A stretch of 64,000 nt of DNA from Ricordea florida. Taxonomy: Eukaryota > Cnidaria > Anthozoa > Corallimorpharia > Ricordeidae. The notes beneath the pieces are model-generated. The model had not been told where the DNA came from and searched no databases. It saw only the letters and a program-made list of their open reading frames with translations. A program made the translations under genes and the position numbers. Below, in pieces: positions 1 through 12,566 of this stretch. How positions within the stretch are numbered: position 1 is the first letter of the stretch; each line of letters starts with the position of its first letter. The stretch lies in assembly GCA_949710005.1 (NCBI GenBank), contig OX453275.1:24718718-24782717 (forward strand). Reading direction: 5' to 3'.

Positions 1-315
1 TCAAAAGTACTCAAGAAACAAACGACAACGATCCGCCTTGCAATCGGCTTGGAATATTCATTTTTTAGCTCGTTGAAATTTGTTACACCGAACTGAAGGA
101 AAGTGGGTAATGACCTCCTTCGCAAGAGACCAAATTTCGAACGTTACTTTTTGTGTTAATTGACGCCACTAATTTGGAACGAGAATCGTATTGGCGTGCG
201 AAAACGATCTTCGTTCATTTCTATGTTCAACCACAATGCATAAGAAATTACATTGTGATTGGCGTATGCCACTGCTTCTGGCTCCGTACAATGATTCGCT
301 TTTCATTGGATCACA

Positions 316-543
316 AGGGACGGACCATTAGAAAAGTGATGGGGGGGGGGGGTGGGAAAAAAAAAACATTCATGCAGAAGGAAGGTCCAATTGTGACTTT
401 TTCACACGTAGTAAAACAAAATTCGTGCAGAGGGGTTCACCTGAAAAAAAATTCCTGCACAAGCAGTGAGCGAAAAAAAAAATTCATGCAAGCTGAAAAT
501 TCCCCACCCCCCTCCCCCATCACTATTCTAATGGTCCGTCCCT
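316..543. mobile_element. MITE with GGGACGGACC termini, copy 1
   Basis: The terminal inverted repeats begin AGGGACGGACCATTAGAA and close with TTCTAATGGTCCGTCCCT. Just inside are a G run and the matching C run. The interior holds several 'ttcatgca / ttcctgcac' blocks between A runs. No coding capacity is visible. A second copy in reverse orientation lies at 8571-8829. A target duplication could not be fixed. Short, A-rich and non-coding, it fits a non-autonomous DNA transposon of unknown superfamily. Confidence 0.75.
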
Positions 544-2095
544 AAGTGGAATCGGAAAAAAATTTTGAAACGTCCTGTTGGTTTCCACTCCGACTCCGTC
601 GAGTTTATACCTTGGCGTTACGACTCTGATTTTTTATTTTAACTGGATTGCAAGCGCTCTAAAAAGCCTGCTTACCACTCCCACTCTATCGTCGTTGAAT
701 ACCAGCCTTTTCCCGACAACCTAGTTTTATCAAACTTAAATTTAAATTCTTAAATTTAAAACCCCTAGTAACAAAGTATATGTCACACAATAGTAGAGAT
801 CGGATGCTGTAAATTGAAATATTGAATTGAACATAAAAGGATTGTACTAAGAATGGAATTTTCAGGGAACTTTTACTACCTTCATGTCATATCATTTGAA
901 ATTCGCTCTAAGAATAAGCAAAAGCCCTCAGCGTTTTCAGAAACACCTTCAGCACGAAATGATGGTGCTCTCCACGAGGTCCGCATATGTTAGCAAACGT
1001 ATTAATATGGCTGGCAAATTAGCCGTGCGCAAAAGTACTCTCCTCCATGTTTAATTTTCCCGTAGACTCCTTGTACAGACCATTTCTTGGTACAATCAGT
1101 TTGTGATTACGCACGACACACTGCAAGAAGGCTGGCGGTTTTCATATATGGAGAAGTGTTGGTTTTCAAAACATCCGTTTGCAACAAAGTCACCCCAACT
1201 TGACCCTGTGGAAGCTGCTATGAGACGAAGTGTCCATGGCAACGTGTTTCTAAATATAACAAAGTCTGTCAAAACGCACGATCCAATATTTAAGGTAATA
1301 GGGGAGAAGAACGCTCAGAGACAAGGTGGTGCATTCGCGCTCACTTCTAGCTCACGAGCCTGTGTTTATAAGCGATTCACTTTCTTCTCTTCTAGTCTAT
1401 TATCTATTATTTCAGTTCAACAGCTACACTTAACACTCCAACCAACCAAAATCCGAGTAGACTTTTTTGTGCACTTGATTACTAATGAAAAATTTTCTTT
1501 CGACCATATCGAAGTGTTTGATAAATTACACCTCAAATTCGACACCACTGGTTCACATTACGTGAAAAACAGAAACAACGAAAATAACGAAAAACAGTTT
1601 AGGGTCCAATCCGGTGGCTGTCATAATGTAAAACGGGAACATAGGAATTAAAATGAAAACAGGAAACATCTAGTCAATTCATGTACAATCTAAAAGCATA
1701 GCGTTACTGTCACGTAGTCTGCTCGCATGATCATTCCCTAATTGACGCAGCTGGTGTTCTTGGAAGCAGCGATATTGCAATAGTGATTCCTGAGTTACGA
1801 CAATTAAGAAATCGTATTGAGCTGAAATAAAGCTGTAAATAAATGGAAAACATGAGGTAATTATCGTCTGGAAAAAGGATTTGAATACTTGCGAACTAGG
1901 AACGATCTGGGAACGTATGCGTACGTCCTTGTTTGTTTCACCACGTTTCAGTTCGGTCGTCTACTTCCTCGTTTTTGTCCTCGTGTTCAGGATTTTCTAA
2001 AGGAAACAGAGAACATTGGGAAGGTCGCGTTCTTTTTCTACCACAGCTGCCATCTGCTTTACTGTTGCCGTTGAAAAAAAAATCACTTTGAGATC
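544..2095. other. Gene-poor stretch before the first PY gene
   Basis: Mostly AT-rich unique-looking sequence. It contains a 182-codon open frame (1103-1651) and a 61-codon frame (1889-2074), but neither shows a recognisable domain, and the codon content looks random. The last few hundred bases would hold the promoter and 5' UTR of the gene starting at 2096; no clear TATA box or splice site was identified. Confidence 0.4.
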
Positions 2096-2497
2096 ATGGC
2101 TTTTTTTAAGAGTAAACGACTCTTCGGCTGTTTGAAGACGAAACAAAGCAGGACGATCAGTTCGGGAACTTATCGACGAAGCGGAGAATCACTTGGCGGA
2201 AGTCTCCCAAACGCAGATAACGAAGGCGATCAAACGACGATTTTTTCAGCAACGCAAGAGGAACTAAATCAATCCGCACTGATGAATCTTACCTCTTCAC
2301 GTCCCATTATGTCAACAACAGGAATTATCAATGTTATATCATCCCCGCTCGTCGATGAATTCAACCATAGTACAAGTCATGATCACGGAGGCCAAGAAAC
2401 GGCAAATGAACATGGCGAAGTCAGACCGCCGGCTTACAGCTCTTTGTTTTATTGTCCGCCACCGAAATACGAAGATATCGTGCTGGCCTCACAGTAA
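2096..2497 (+). CDS. TM-less dual-PPxY protein (tail-only family member)
   Basis: A 133-residue single-exon open frame with an ATG in the context atcATGg. It has no signal peptide and no membrane helix. The N-terminus is basic (MAFFKSKRLF), resembling the juxtamembrane end of a cytoplasmic tail, and similar to the start of the protein at 9311 (MSLFRRKRLW). The C-terminus has PPAYSSLFY at about 111-119 and PPKYEDIV at about 122-129, the same pair found in the tails of the membrane-anchored proteins at 44778 and 52801. PPxY motifs are established ligands of WW domains, notably in NEDD4-family E3 ligases. It probably acts in the cytosol as an adaptor or competitor of the anchored members; that role is inference. 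An upstream exon supplying an ectodomain cannot be excluded but none was seen. Confidence 0.65.
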   Translation: MAFFKSKRLFGCLKTKQSRTISSGTYRRSGESLGGSLPNADNEGDQTTIFSATQEELNQSALMNLTSSRPIMSTTGIINVISSPLVDEFNHSTSHDHGGQETANEHGEVRPPAYSSLFYCPPPKYEDIVLASQ

Positions 2498-5400
2498 AGA
2501 GCCTTGTTCACTACAGTTATATTTGCGGTGTACCAACTGCGTTCAAACTGTTCTTATGAAGTGCTTAGTTGATTCTCAGAAATTTCTCTCAGTTTTTTTT
2601 AATATCACGACAAACCGTGGGACAAAGGGAACAAGCTAAAGGTAAAAACTTTGAGAACGAACTTCTCTATTAGCATAATCAAACTGTCGTCATTCGCAGT
2701 GAGCAATATTCAATTTTATGAATTAAAAGGCGAGATATGATATCTCGGCCAGGTGCTGATTTAAAATTAATGGTTTCTTAAAATAGTGTTTCGATTCAAG
2801 TAGCTCCGATATGTAATAATCCGCTTTTCTTTTTGGTTGATGTGTGATATATTTGCGGCGACAACCGGTCGGAACACACACTGATCACAGCTATAAAGTA
2901 TAAGCTAAGGAAATTAACATTGCTAATGACTACAGTAAATAGACTTTGTGACTGGTCACGCAGTTGTACATGAAAAATTACGAAAGAAGTATAAGTACAG
3001 TAAATATTTTCATTTTTTCATATGATCATTGCCTGTGATAGATGTAGTTTTGGACACAGGCAAACCCATAAGAAAACATAAGGGCTCAAAGGCGAACTCG
3101 TGGAATACTGTATTTGCCGGAAGTGAAAGATTCAGGAGGGCCATTCATCAACAAAAAGGCCAAAGTTTGAATGTAATCCCTTAAAGGAAATACACAAGTT
3201 CTCTCTCGGAAAAATGTCGGCGAGCGAATGATCCGACATATCCACTCTTTATGTACACACCAGAACCACAGAAACACGGAAGATGATATAGACACTTAAC
3301 TTTGAAGCTAACTCTGTAACATTCTTTCATATGTAACAGTTTGGTAAGCTAAGCGTAAACGCGTTGCTCAACAGCCATTTGACCATTGGTAACACTGTCA
3401 CACCGAATCTCATTTCGTTTCGAGAGGCGACATGCTCATAGTAATGCATGTAGTCACAGAAGATAGTAAAATAAAGTCATATTTCTCCCTAACTGAATTG
3501 AATAAAGTCAGAATCGCTAAAAACCTGAAGAATCACCAGAAAACTTTCTATTTAACATGTTTAACTGAAACTCAGTAAAGATAACCCAGATTTTCAGGCT
3601 TCCCGTTTCGGGTTCTTTTATGTTTGCTTCCACCTGGCTTTCGCGGAGCATGATATGCTTAATCAGACCACAATTCTAGAAGAAAATGCTTCGCCCTTAA
3701 TCCTTCGTGAGTATGCGTTAACCCGGCTCCACATGACTTGTCAAATTTGTTTCTGACTGGGCAGTTTTCCCTGCAAAAAGACCGATAGCGCCAAAACAAA
3801 CATTTTTCAATTTTGATCACGCGTATGAAACCTTAAACACGACAGAACTCAACTGGGCAGAGATGTTCAGGAATATCTTTGCCAAGTTTCCATCGCCAAA
3901 TCGAATAAGGTTGTCAACTTTCTATTAAGCATATATAAGTGCCCGTTCGCGAACCTTGGGGCCCGCGGGCTTCCAGCCAGACTAACGGTCACTCTCCATT
4001 TCTATTTGCTACACCTTCATAAACAAAGGTTTTTAAAAAAAGTCTTGAATTCGTTTTGTAAGCTTATTCGTGACAGAATAAATTCTTAAACAATGCGTCA
4101 TTTAGCAAAGCAAACTACGTGTTATTTGGCAGGTTAAAGCGAAACCAAAGCACCGTCTTAGCTTTTATTCAATTTTTGGCCGAGCTAAAATACAATATAG
4201 CTTGAAGGTCACATGTGAAGACAAAATGAAGTCACTTTTTTTTTTCGCCTATATAGCTAGCGCTAAGACTAGATAACAACGATGTTGGCTTTCGTTTTGG
4301 AGGCGCTTAGAATTTATATAGACTCGACCCGGAATTGAAATTGAAATTCGAGAACGCATTATAATTTCAATTGTTCGAACTCTAAATTCAATAGTTCGGC
4401 AATGATGCAAAACGACTTTGTTCGAGTTTTTGATAAGAAAATTCAGCGGTGTTCGTAAAATTTGGTTGGTTGATATATTTTACGATTACAAATACTGATT
4501 TTTACAAAACTTGTTTAACTCCTACTTTCACAATTGAAAATGACTACAATCAATAAAAAAGCACCTGCCGTCTCATCGGAAGATGAATTGCTTAAGTTAT
4601 TGACTTGTTACCGCTGCACACTGGTGAATTCTAAACATCAATTGATATAAATATACTGCGACGGTGCGAAAAAAGGCCATTTTTCGCAACTTATCCTTTG
4701 AACGAGCGAAAAACGAAATTACAAAAACGTTTCTTGGTAAGTAACCATTGTGTTTTGTTAACTGCAGTGCTATTATAATCTTCAGGTCGCTCTTCGTGCA
4801 TTGTTTTAGAAATTATAATGTACAAGAAATTCCATTCGAACCTAAAGTTTTCAAGCTATAAACTATGTATCTTGGTTGTTTTTGCTGGTGCACGTTAAAT
4901 TCGTCTCGTTGCTGCCGAATAGCTGATATTTAGGAATGTACTCGAGGAAAGTTGAAATATTGATTTTGGTGCAATGTTTTCTTGGTATAATCCAACGTAG
5001 CGACAGCGCTTGCGAGCCAAACACACTTGAGGAAATATTGATTTTCTTATCTAAATCGCATGGTGCAAAACGATGCCCAATGTTTGTGCGTTCAAAGTTT
5101 GTGTAGTTGTATTTTATATTTTACACTCAAATATTTTCAGCTGCATTAGAATTCAAGTTGGACCCATTTAACTTCCATTACTACAAGCCCCATTGTCTGG
5201 TTGTTGGTTGCATTATGAAAGGGGCCAGCAAACTATAAAAAAAGAGATTGCAACGTCATTGCAGCAACGGTGCTTGCACAGTTCCTGTCAAGTAATTGTC
5301 GCGATATCTATTTACGGTATTTAATGGTATAAAGGAGTTGGTTTCTAAGGAAACTGGTGATGTATCGGTGGGGAATTGAAAAATAAAAACACAAAGAAAA

Positions 5401-8400
5401 TAGTTCATCAAAGGAGTTGTACCAGGCCATAAGACGTGAAACGCCGGTGTATATGACGCGCGTTAACAGCTTGTCCAGCTTCCACATTTCCCAAGTGCCA
5501 TATTTGGAAGCGGCTTCCCCAAGTCATCGAGCTTGTTTGGACAGTCGCGCTAGAGTGTCGCGTCGTAAACGACATGTATTTATAAGTCAAACTTTTTGAA
5601 ACGTAGAAACATTTAAGACAGGCTTCACTATGTTTTCTGCCACTGATACTTGGCTCCATATTACAAATTCCGAAAAAAAACAAACTTAGCTTGAGTAAAA
5701 ATATTTTTTTTCGAGAAGGCATTGAGGCCTGAAATATTACCAACTCAGTTTAACGGCTCCGCTTGGCGTTGCTTGAACAAATTCTGCGTAGTTTCGCACA
5801 GTGCAATTTAAGGTGAAAATCGAATGGGGAAATGACACCTGAAGTAATTATCCTTGGTCAACCAGTTCATTTTAATTCTGAACAAGAGAAGGCCGTTATG
5901 TGCTAATACACTTCGTTGTAGTAACCTGGGGAGCAGGGTTGGCGCAGTGGGGAGAAGTTTTTCATCCGGGTACTCCGCTTTTCCCCACTCCACAAAAACC
6001 AATATTTTATTTGATTTGAATTGTTTTGGATGCATGAAGAGCCACTTCATTGTGGAATTGCTGAAATAAAGCAGGAGCCCATCACCTGAATAAAGTCATA
6101 CCGAACACGCTTCACCCATATAGAGGAAAATGGCTTACTGTAGTTTGCGAAACGAAACCAAACCAAACCAAACAAAAACCATTTTAAAGAAATTTTAAAA
6201 CAAGTAACCTACACAATATATAATTCAATCAAAATCATTTATAAAAGAAATTTTAAAAATCATTCTTACACCGCTGGATCTCTAAAGAAAACTCTCTATG
6301 ATAAGATTGTGAACTGCGTGGCTGCAATTTGCGCCTTAATAAGCAGTCTGACAAAGTCCCCCACAAAAAGTGTTGTAAAGCGCTTTGAGCCTTGGGATAA
6401 AGCGCTATATAAACCCTGAATCATCATCATCTTCCGATCTCATCGCATCATCGAAGTTTTCTTTCTTTTGAGAAGAGTTTAGGCAGCGGATGGTAACCTC
6501 CAAAGAAAGACACAGGTCAATGAAAGACACGTTGCAACACCTAGCGAACATGGCGAATTATTTTTTTCCCTTTGTGAGGCACAGGCTTCCCAAAACTTGA
6601 ATAAAAAATCGTTCGAAAGGTGACAATAATCGATAAAAAGGTAACAGCATAGGTTATGTTTTAATTTCTTTCTTCTAGTTTCGGTTTCGTTTCGTTTGGT
6701 TTCCCTTCGTTTGGTTTCTTTTGGTTCGGTTTGGTTTCATTTTTAAAACTTCAAAACTTCGCGGGGCTACATTGGTCGAATTTTTTTTTGTCAAGAAAAT
6801 TAAAGTTCGTTATCTAAGGTATCATTTCCCGAAAAATGAAGCTAAAATATTAAACGCGCGCCAGGCATTGGGAAAAAAGAGATTTTTTAGTTAAAGTTAA
6901 TGACCGCTAAGGTGTCATAATCCTCTTTAGTTATTGACTCGCCATTAGCATTTTTGTTTATACTCAACCGTGGTCACGTTTTTGAAACCAAATCCTTTGG
7001 TCGTCATGAAACGCTCCAGAACGGAGAAAAGTCCTTGGATAAAAGGCAAAACAACGCCAGGGGAAAAAAATAAGAATTTCATCCAGATAGAAGGAAAAAT
7101 CGCGCCGAACGTGACAAGGGCTTGTGGTTCAATCAACCCTCCGAAATCGAAGCAGATTTTGAAAAGTTGTGACAGGCCTACATGACTCCCGCTGTTGGCA
7201 AATGTAAGAGATCACAGTTGGAAATGTTGGTACTTTCCTAACAAAATGGCTATACTAATTACTATATCCCCGGTACTAAAACCTTTATCAAATACTTTAA
7301 AATTTACCGGACCATAGTTAGTAGACTGGACTGGACTCAAAACTTAACCAAACGATCTCGTGTACGTAACGAGTGCCTCCTTGAAACCGCGCTGCGGCAT
7401 GTGTTCCTCGGTTTGTTTTTGTTTCGGGGAAGCACGTCGCATTCCTTTCGTTTTGCCCATAGTTGGCCACAGCTAAAACGTGTGCGCCTGGAACGTGACT
7501 GCGATACCATCGCTTTCCCGCGAAGCTCACGTTTGCATACTGTGAACGCTAGGAGTTCTGTTATTTCATTGGCCGTCGGCTTCTCAAGTTGTCACATTCC
7601 TCTGTGACGGCGTAATATGTTTACAAATCTTTAGAAGTCGAAAACTCCCACTCGTTTTTCGGGAGAATCCCTTCTCTTTAAATGAATTAATAGGCTATGC
7701 AGATTTTACTGTTTTCCATGAAATTTGGTCAGAACATTCACTGATAGATATGGAACAAAAGAGTTTCGGCGAATTCCTTTCTTTGCAATACTTTTCTCAT
7801 GGCGGCCTCTAACGCAGCAGGTTACCCGAATTTTTCGATAGTCGAACTTGACAGATCTATAAAAAAATAATCAATAGAAATAAAAGAAAATGCTGACACC
7901 TATTTGGAGATTGATGCTTTGTGATTAACACTGCACAGTTATTTTGCTTGAACGATGGAATGTCAGTCGGTCATTTTGGCGTTGACGGTTTCTGCCGTCT
8001 TTGGAAAGCAAAAGCCAAGACAAAACATAATTTTATCGAATTCTACATTTTATAACCTTTCTGTTGCTATATAGTTTGTGGGGGTTCTTTAAAGACAGCC
8101 CGGGTACGAATTTCTTTCTGGAGTACACCCGCGAAGGTTTGAAGTAGCCTTAAGTTTCGTTTCGCAAAGTGCAGTAAGCCGAGGAAAATTTGTTTTCTTG
8201 AGTGCAGGAGTCCTCTTACGACTATAGTTAGCAGAATCAAGGTCAAAAAACGCAACACACACAAAAAAAACTAACTGCAACTGAAAAGTAGAATTGTTAA
8301 CAAAGAGCGCCATCTTGTCTCTATCACTGATGACCATAACTAAACTTGCACTGAAATTAGAGTAAAATGATGGAATGTTAAGATTCGGGACAATATTAAT

Positions 8401-8570
8401 GACAGCAGTTATCAGACAAATAATCAAGGTAAAGTAGTTCGAGTAAATTTGTCGACTTTTTTTACCCTAAACAATCAGTTCGTGGAAAATTGTTAAACGG
8501 TGCATGCACAAACATGATCTTGTCAAGGAAACCACTACGCTTTAGTAGCTGCCCCAGCAAGTCTGAGCGT
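2498..8570. other. Long intergenic stretch, no supported gene
   Basis: About 6 kb with only short chance open frames on either strand. It holds AT-rich sequence; an AAACC-rich tract near 6150-6180 with an inverted TTTGG-rich partner near 6675-6745; and at about 6372-6430 a 'gcgctttgagc ... aaagcgctatataaa' motif followed by a TCATCAT run, which resembles the 3' tail of widespread metazoan SINE/MITE families. The motif caggagcccat occurs at 6072 and again near 10990 and 18637. No exon with convincing coding character was seen. Confidence 0.4.
6150..6745. repeat. Inverted AAACC/GGTTT-rich flanks
   Basis: Left block: repeated 'aaaccaaacc' after 'gcgaaacg'. Right block, about 500 bp away: 'ggtttcgtttcgtttggtttc' and further TTTGG units, reverse-complementary in composition and followed by 'aaacttcaaaac' against 'ttttaaaac' on the left. 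It could be a decayed foldback element or simple-sequence coincidence. Confidence 0.35.
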
Positions 8571-8829
8571 ATGGGGGAGGGGGGGGGGGGGGTGGGGAAT
8601 TTTCAGCTTGCACGCTCACTGCTTGTGCAGGAATTTTTTTTTTCAGGTGAACCCCTCTGCACGAATTTGTTTTACTACGTGTGAAAACGTCACAATTGGA
8701 CCTTCCTTCTGCATGAACTTTTTTTTTACCTTCTTTTTTGCATGAATTTTTTTCTTGGCATTTTCCCTTGCATGAATTTTTTTCCCCACCCCCCTCCCCC
8801 TCCCATCACTTTTCTAATGGTCCGTCCCT
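8571..8829. mobile_element. MITE with GGGACGGACC termini, copy 2 (one end truncated)
   Basis: This is the reverse complement of the element at 316-543: the same 'cagcttgca', 'ctgcttgtgcaggaatt', 'aggtgaacccctctgcacg' and 'acgtgtgaaaacg' blocks occur in order, ending at ctaatggtccgtccct. The left end lacks the outer part of the inverted repeat and starts in the G run after 'gagcgtat', so it is truncated there. It also has extra 'gcatgaatttttt' units compared with copy 1. Confidence 0.7.
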
Positions 8830-9310
8830 AAGGTAAAGCAGTTAAAGTCACATATTACGAAGCATGATTTAACAGTTGTAGCGCTAGATAATAAAGTAAA
8901 ACAAATTTCGAAATTCTTTGGGACTGTAACACGGTTACACCGCGCATGCGCATCACTCACAATATTATTTACATAGAAAAAGGAAGCTAACCGGGGTCGG
9001 GCAAAACAATTTTGGGGACCTCTCTGCTAGCGCCTATGGTAGAAACTGTTTTCATCTTTTGTAATAAACTGAGGGAAATTATAAGTCAGGACGCTAATTG
9101 CGTTGTAGGAAGATAAGTTTGTCGCAGCTGCAGATAGCAGGTGCAAAATATTTAAGGGTGCACAATTGTTTTATTTGATACGTTAGTTAGGTTATTGTTT
9201 TCTAATTAAGAGGTTTGTTTTTACAGGATGTTCTCATGTTCTTGGCGAAGTAGCTGTTTGAGTGAACTCCACTTTAGAATAAATATCTTTAAGTGAACGC
9301 AAGCCGTGAG

Positions 9311-10681
9311 ATGTCTCTCTTCAGGAGAAAACGCTTGTGGAGCAGAGGTCGAGAGGGGGTATATCTTGTCAACGTTGACACGAACAAATCCGATGAGAAG
9401 GATGCTTCCCGGATAAGACCGGATGTGGGGAACAGGCCGAAATCTCCTCAAGGTAGAGGTGGTCTCAGTTCTGCAAGTAGCTTAGTTTCTATTAGCCAGT
9501 TTGATCGCGAGAATAGCCAAATAGCAACCTCTACGAAAGGCCCTTCGCAATTGACGGAATTAAAGAATGGTTGGTTTGGTTCGTTAGACTCGCTGGATGT
9601 CGACGAAGTAGGGGATTCCACGTCCACGCTTCTTTCTGCTCCTAGGATAAAATCGGTAACGGCTTTACAACAAATTGAGGTCGACGTACACGAACAGAAT
9701 TTCGGAATAACTAAAGGCGAAGCATACACTGCTCAAATCAAGCCTCAAGACATCACAAACGATCGGAATGTCGAAGATATGACGACGCCGTTGTCGGAAC
9801 GTGTTAACGGCGATGAACGACACGATGACTCTGATTCGGAGAGTTCGACGAAAACCTCGGAAAGTTCGGAAAAGGACATTGCGGCGTCTTCAAACAGCGA
9901 GTCGGACGACGATGGTTCAGTGTTTGATTTTAACGCTTACATCGAGCGGCTATGTGATGGTGAGAACGGCAGTGACACAGAGTCGGACGAAAATTGCAGC
10001 AATGCATCGGACGCAGCACTCAAAAAAGCTATTAATATAGTCATCAGAAAAATCAAAAGGGAGCGCTCGAACGAACTGGCCGATTCCAATGACGGTGGCT
10101 CTCATAACTCTTCCGAGAAAGGTTCGGATGACGAGGAGTCTACGAACAGTGACGACCACACAACAACCAGTGATAGTGACACCGACGGTGAATCCAACTG
10201 TTCTTTCTCAAGCGAGATCGAAAAAGACGTTGACCCTGAAATTGCCGAACTTATTGAAGACGGATTAATAATACATCCTATAAACGGGAAAACACAAAGC
10301 AACGCGACTCGCCTTGTGTACAGGTATTATCTCACTAAAGAAGGAAAAATTGATTCGGTTCTGGAGAAAATGGAAAAAGTGTCCGATGAAGAGGAAAACT
10401 CATCCAAAGAAACCAACGACGATAATCACCTCGCTTCTACTCTATATACTGAAAATGTTCAAGATCTTCGATGGCCTTTTTCAAGTTATTACGTGAAAGA
10501 GGTACAAGACATCCCCGTGGGGGAGGAGGATGTGCTGCCATCCTATAAGTCGACCAAGGCCTCCGCGTCCTTTCCAGGTCGAAGTAGAAATGTGATGCTG
10601 GGGCGAGTGTGGTGGGTGGAGTGGTGGGCAAGAGAGGATATGAAGATGAAATCTCATTCGGGGTCAGATATTGGACAGTGA
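9311..10681 (+). CDS. Acidic Ser/Asp-rich protein with one PY-like motif (TM-less relative)
   Basis: An open frame of 456 codons from the first in-frame ATG (9311); the frame is open further upstream only through non-ATG codons. The N-terminus MSLFRRKRLW parallels the protein at 2096. There is no signal peptide and no membrane helix. Residues about 160-330 are dominated by Ser, Asp, Glu and Asn, typical of a disordered region rich in casein-kinase-type acidic serine sites. A short basic patch (KKAINIVIRKIKRER) interrupts it. Near residue 409-412 is LPSY, a PY-like motif matching the LPAY of the protein at 21193. The last 44 residues are Trp- and basic-rich and may not be the natural end, because a GT follows 'tttccag' near 10578 and could be a splice donor. 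The long frame is most unlikely by chance. Function unknown; cytosolic or nuclear adaptor is a guess. Confidence 0.6.
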   Translation: MSLFRRKRLWSRGREGVYLVNVDTNKSDEKDASRIRPDVGNRPKSPQGRGGLSSASSLVSISQFDRENSQIATSTKGPSQLTELKNGWFGSLDSLDVDEVGDSTSTLLSAPRIKSVTALQQIEVDVHEQNFGITKGEAYTAQIKPQDITNDRNVEDMTTPLSERVNGDERHDDSDSESSTKTSESSEKDIAASSNSESDDDGSVFDFNAYIERLCDGENGSDTESDENCSNASDAALKKAINIVIRKIKRERSNELADSNDGGSHNSSEKGSDDEESTNSDDHTTTSDSDTDGESNCSFSSEIEKDVDPEIAELIEDGLIIHPINGKTQSNATRLVYRYYLTKEGKIDSVLEKMEKVSDEEENSSKETNDDNHLASTLYTENVQDLRWPFSSYYVKEVQDIPVGEEDVLPSYKSTKASASFPGRSRNVMLGRVWWVEWWAREDMKMKSHSGSDIGQ

Positions 10682-11990
10682 TACATAACAAGATTTGAAG
10701 TCAAAAGTCGCCTAGTAATGCATGATATGATGGAGTCGGAGTAGTGATATCGTCTGAGATGCTCACTGAAAATATCAAACAATTACTTTGGTTTCCAAGA
10801 ACTAAAATAGATTAGGAATTTTTCCCTATTTACAATGTCAGTCACGGGGTTTCGCTGAAAGCTGACATTAGAACTCATTTATTTTATTCATCGTCCAACG
10901 TAGACCCACTTTTGTATTAGTAAATGTTTTTTTCTTTTGATTTAGGATCGTTCAATATGTGATCATGAAGCGAGTGATTACGCATAGCCAGGAGCCCATC
11001 AGTGGGCTCTTGGTATAGCTTTTCTGTATGAAAAAGAGATGGCACTTGTAGGGCCATTGGAGTTCAGGTGGGAAGTTGCTTAGTGACGAATTCTCTTTAA
11101 GGCAGAAACAGGGTAGGACGGGTAGAGATTCCTCACCTCGATTTCTTACTGAGCTCCAAAATAGACTAGCCGTAAGAAAAAAAACAGTTTTTTTTAGAAT
11201 CTTCCCGTTTGTAACTGATATAACAGCTCCAACATTTCTCTGGGACGTATATGAACATATTCATATAAGCTAAACAACTAAACAACAACAAAACTAAACA
11301 AGCAAAACTAAACAACAAAACAGTGAACGTGACAGTAGGTTTCTTTCGAAAGATTGGGTCCAATTTGTACTCTCTCCAACAGTCTTTCGATCCTTCTATT
11401 TTTCCTTGAGTGACTAGTAGTAAATATTTGCTCTTTTACATGTACGGTTCTGGTTCCGTAGTATGTATCGTAGGCCCATTGGCTATCAACAACCAAGTTA
11501 GCGTGAAAAGCATTGTACTGAGTACAGTAATTTAAAACTGTTTTATAAACTCGAGGCAAGGGGAATTATGGGAGTTGTTCTCTAGGGGTATGGGGTCCTG
11601 GCGCGTAAAGAGATGAAGTGTTGCATGGACAGTGGAAATGAAAGGATTAAGTAATACTTTTTTTTCTCAATCATCTGATCGGGCCGGAATCCTAAATCCT
11701 CGAATTTGATTGGCTAATCACGCGCACGTGACCGGTCTAGTTTTTTACGATACGGCCCACGGGCCGGATTTTTTTCCCCGCTGTAGCAATTTCTTTTAAT
11801 AAGTTATTTACCGGTCTAGGTCGGTCCGTGTAGGAAAAACTGTGCCCTTGGCCTTGGGCCGTACTCGACAAGTCGGGTACAGTGTTTTTTCCATACGGAT
11901 CGACCTCGCGCGGTAAATAAAATATATCACTGACGATAGACCTTTACGATATTGTTCCTGTTAAGTGTTTTCCTTGATTCTAAGGCAATA
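10682..11990. other. Intergenic; one imperfect palindrome
   Basis: No supported gene. About 11798-11925 forms an imperfect inverted repeat: 'tatttaccggtctaggtcggtccgt' on the left pairs with 'acggatcgacctcgcgcggtaaata' on the right, with 'aaaaactgt' and 'acagtgtttttt' next to them. This may be a small foldback transposon. Around 11280-11330 is an AAACAACAAAAC-type simple repeat. A caggagcccat motif near 10990 is followed by its partial inverse 'gtgggctctt'. Confidence 0.4.
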
Positions 11991-12566
11991 CAGTGCGACC
12001 TCTATAAAGCGGCCACCTATTAAGCGGCCAACCTCCATTATATTAAACGGCCATTTTCAAAAGTCCCGAATTATTTGTCACTAAAATGTTGTATTCGTTA
12101 CCTCTGTTCAACGGCCACCTCCATTAAGCGGCCGCGGCCACCTTTTGGTTGTCGCAAGGTCATTATTTATTGCTTTTTTACCTCTATTAAGCGGTCAATA
12201 AATTATTTTTCGAGCGAAATGGTGACAGGAAGACGGCAATAAGAATAGGTGATAACTGATAACAACAAGAACAGCAATGTAATCTCCATTGTGATAACAA
12301 GTCAAAAGCCATAAAATGTATACACGTGGAAATCTTTCATAAATCAAAGGCTTTGAGCAGACAGTTGGCATTGTGATTGTGTTAAGTTTTGTTTCATGGA
12401 TTTATTTGAATATATCTTCACGTATTTAACTCTTTTCAAAAAGCATTTTGCTATATAGAGTCAATAACTCACGTTAACCGCCATTTCTGCCCAATTTATA
12501 TTTTACCTCTATTAAGCGGCCACTTTCCAAAGTCCCGGGGGTGGCCGCTTAATAGAGGTCGCCCTG
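11991..12566. mobile_element. pogo/Tigger-like non-autonomous element with TA target duplication
   Basis: The left end CAGTGCGACCTCTATAAAGCG and the right end CGCTTAATAGAGGTCGCCCTG are inverted repeats, flanked directly by TA on both sides (11989-11990 and 12567-12568). The unit 'ctctattaagcggccac' recurs several times inside. Ends beginning CAGT with 'cctctattaagcggccac' and a TA duplication are characteristic of the Tc1/mariner pogo/Tigger group. At 576 bp with no open frame, it is a non-autonomous derivative. Confidence 0.8.

Noticed and set aside
1103-1651. 182-codon open frame on the + strand
   Set aside because: No domain, no signal or helix pattern, odd composition; probably chance.
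5408-5743. 111-codon minus-strand frame
   Set aside because: Overlapped by another frame on the + strand; neither shows a protein-like pattern.
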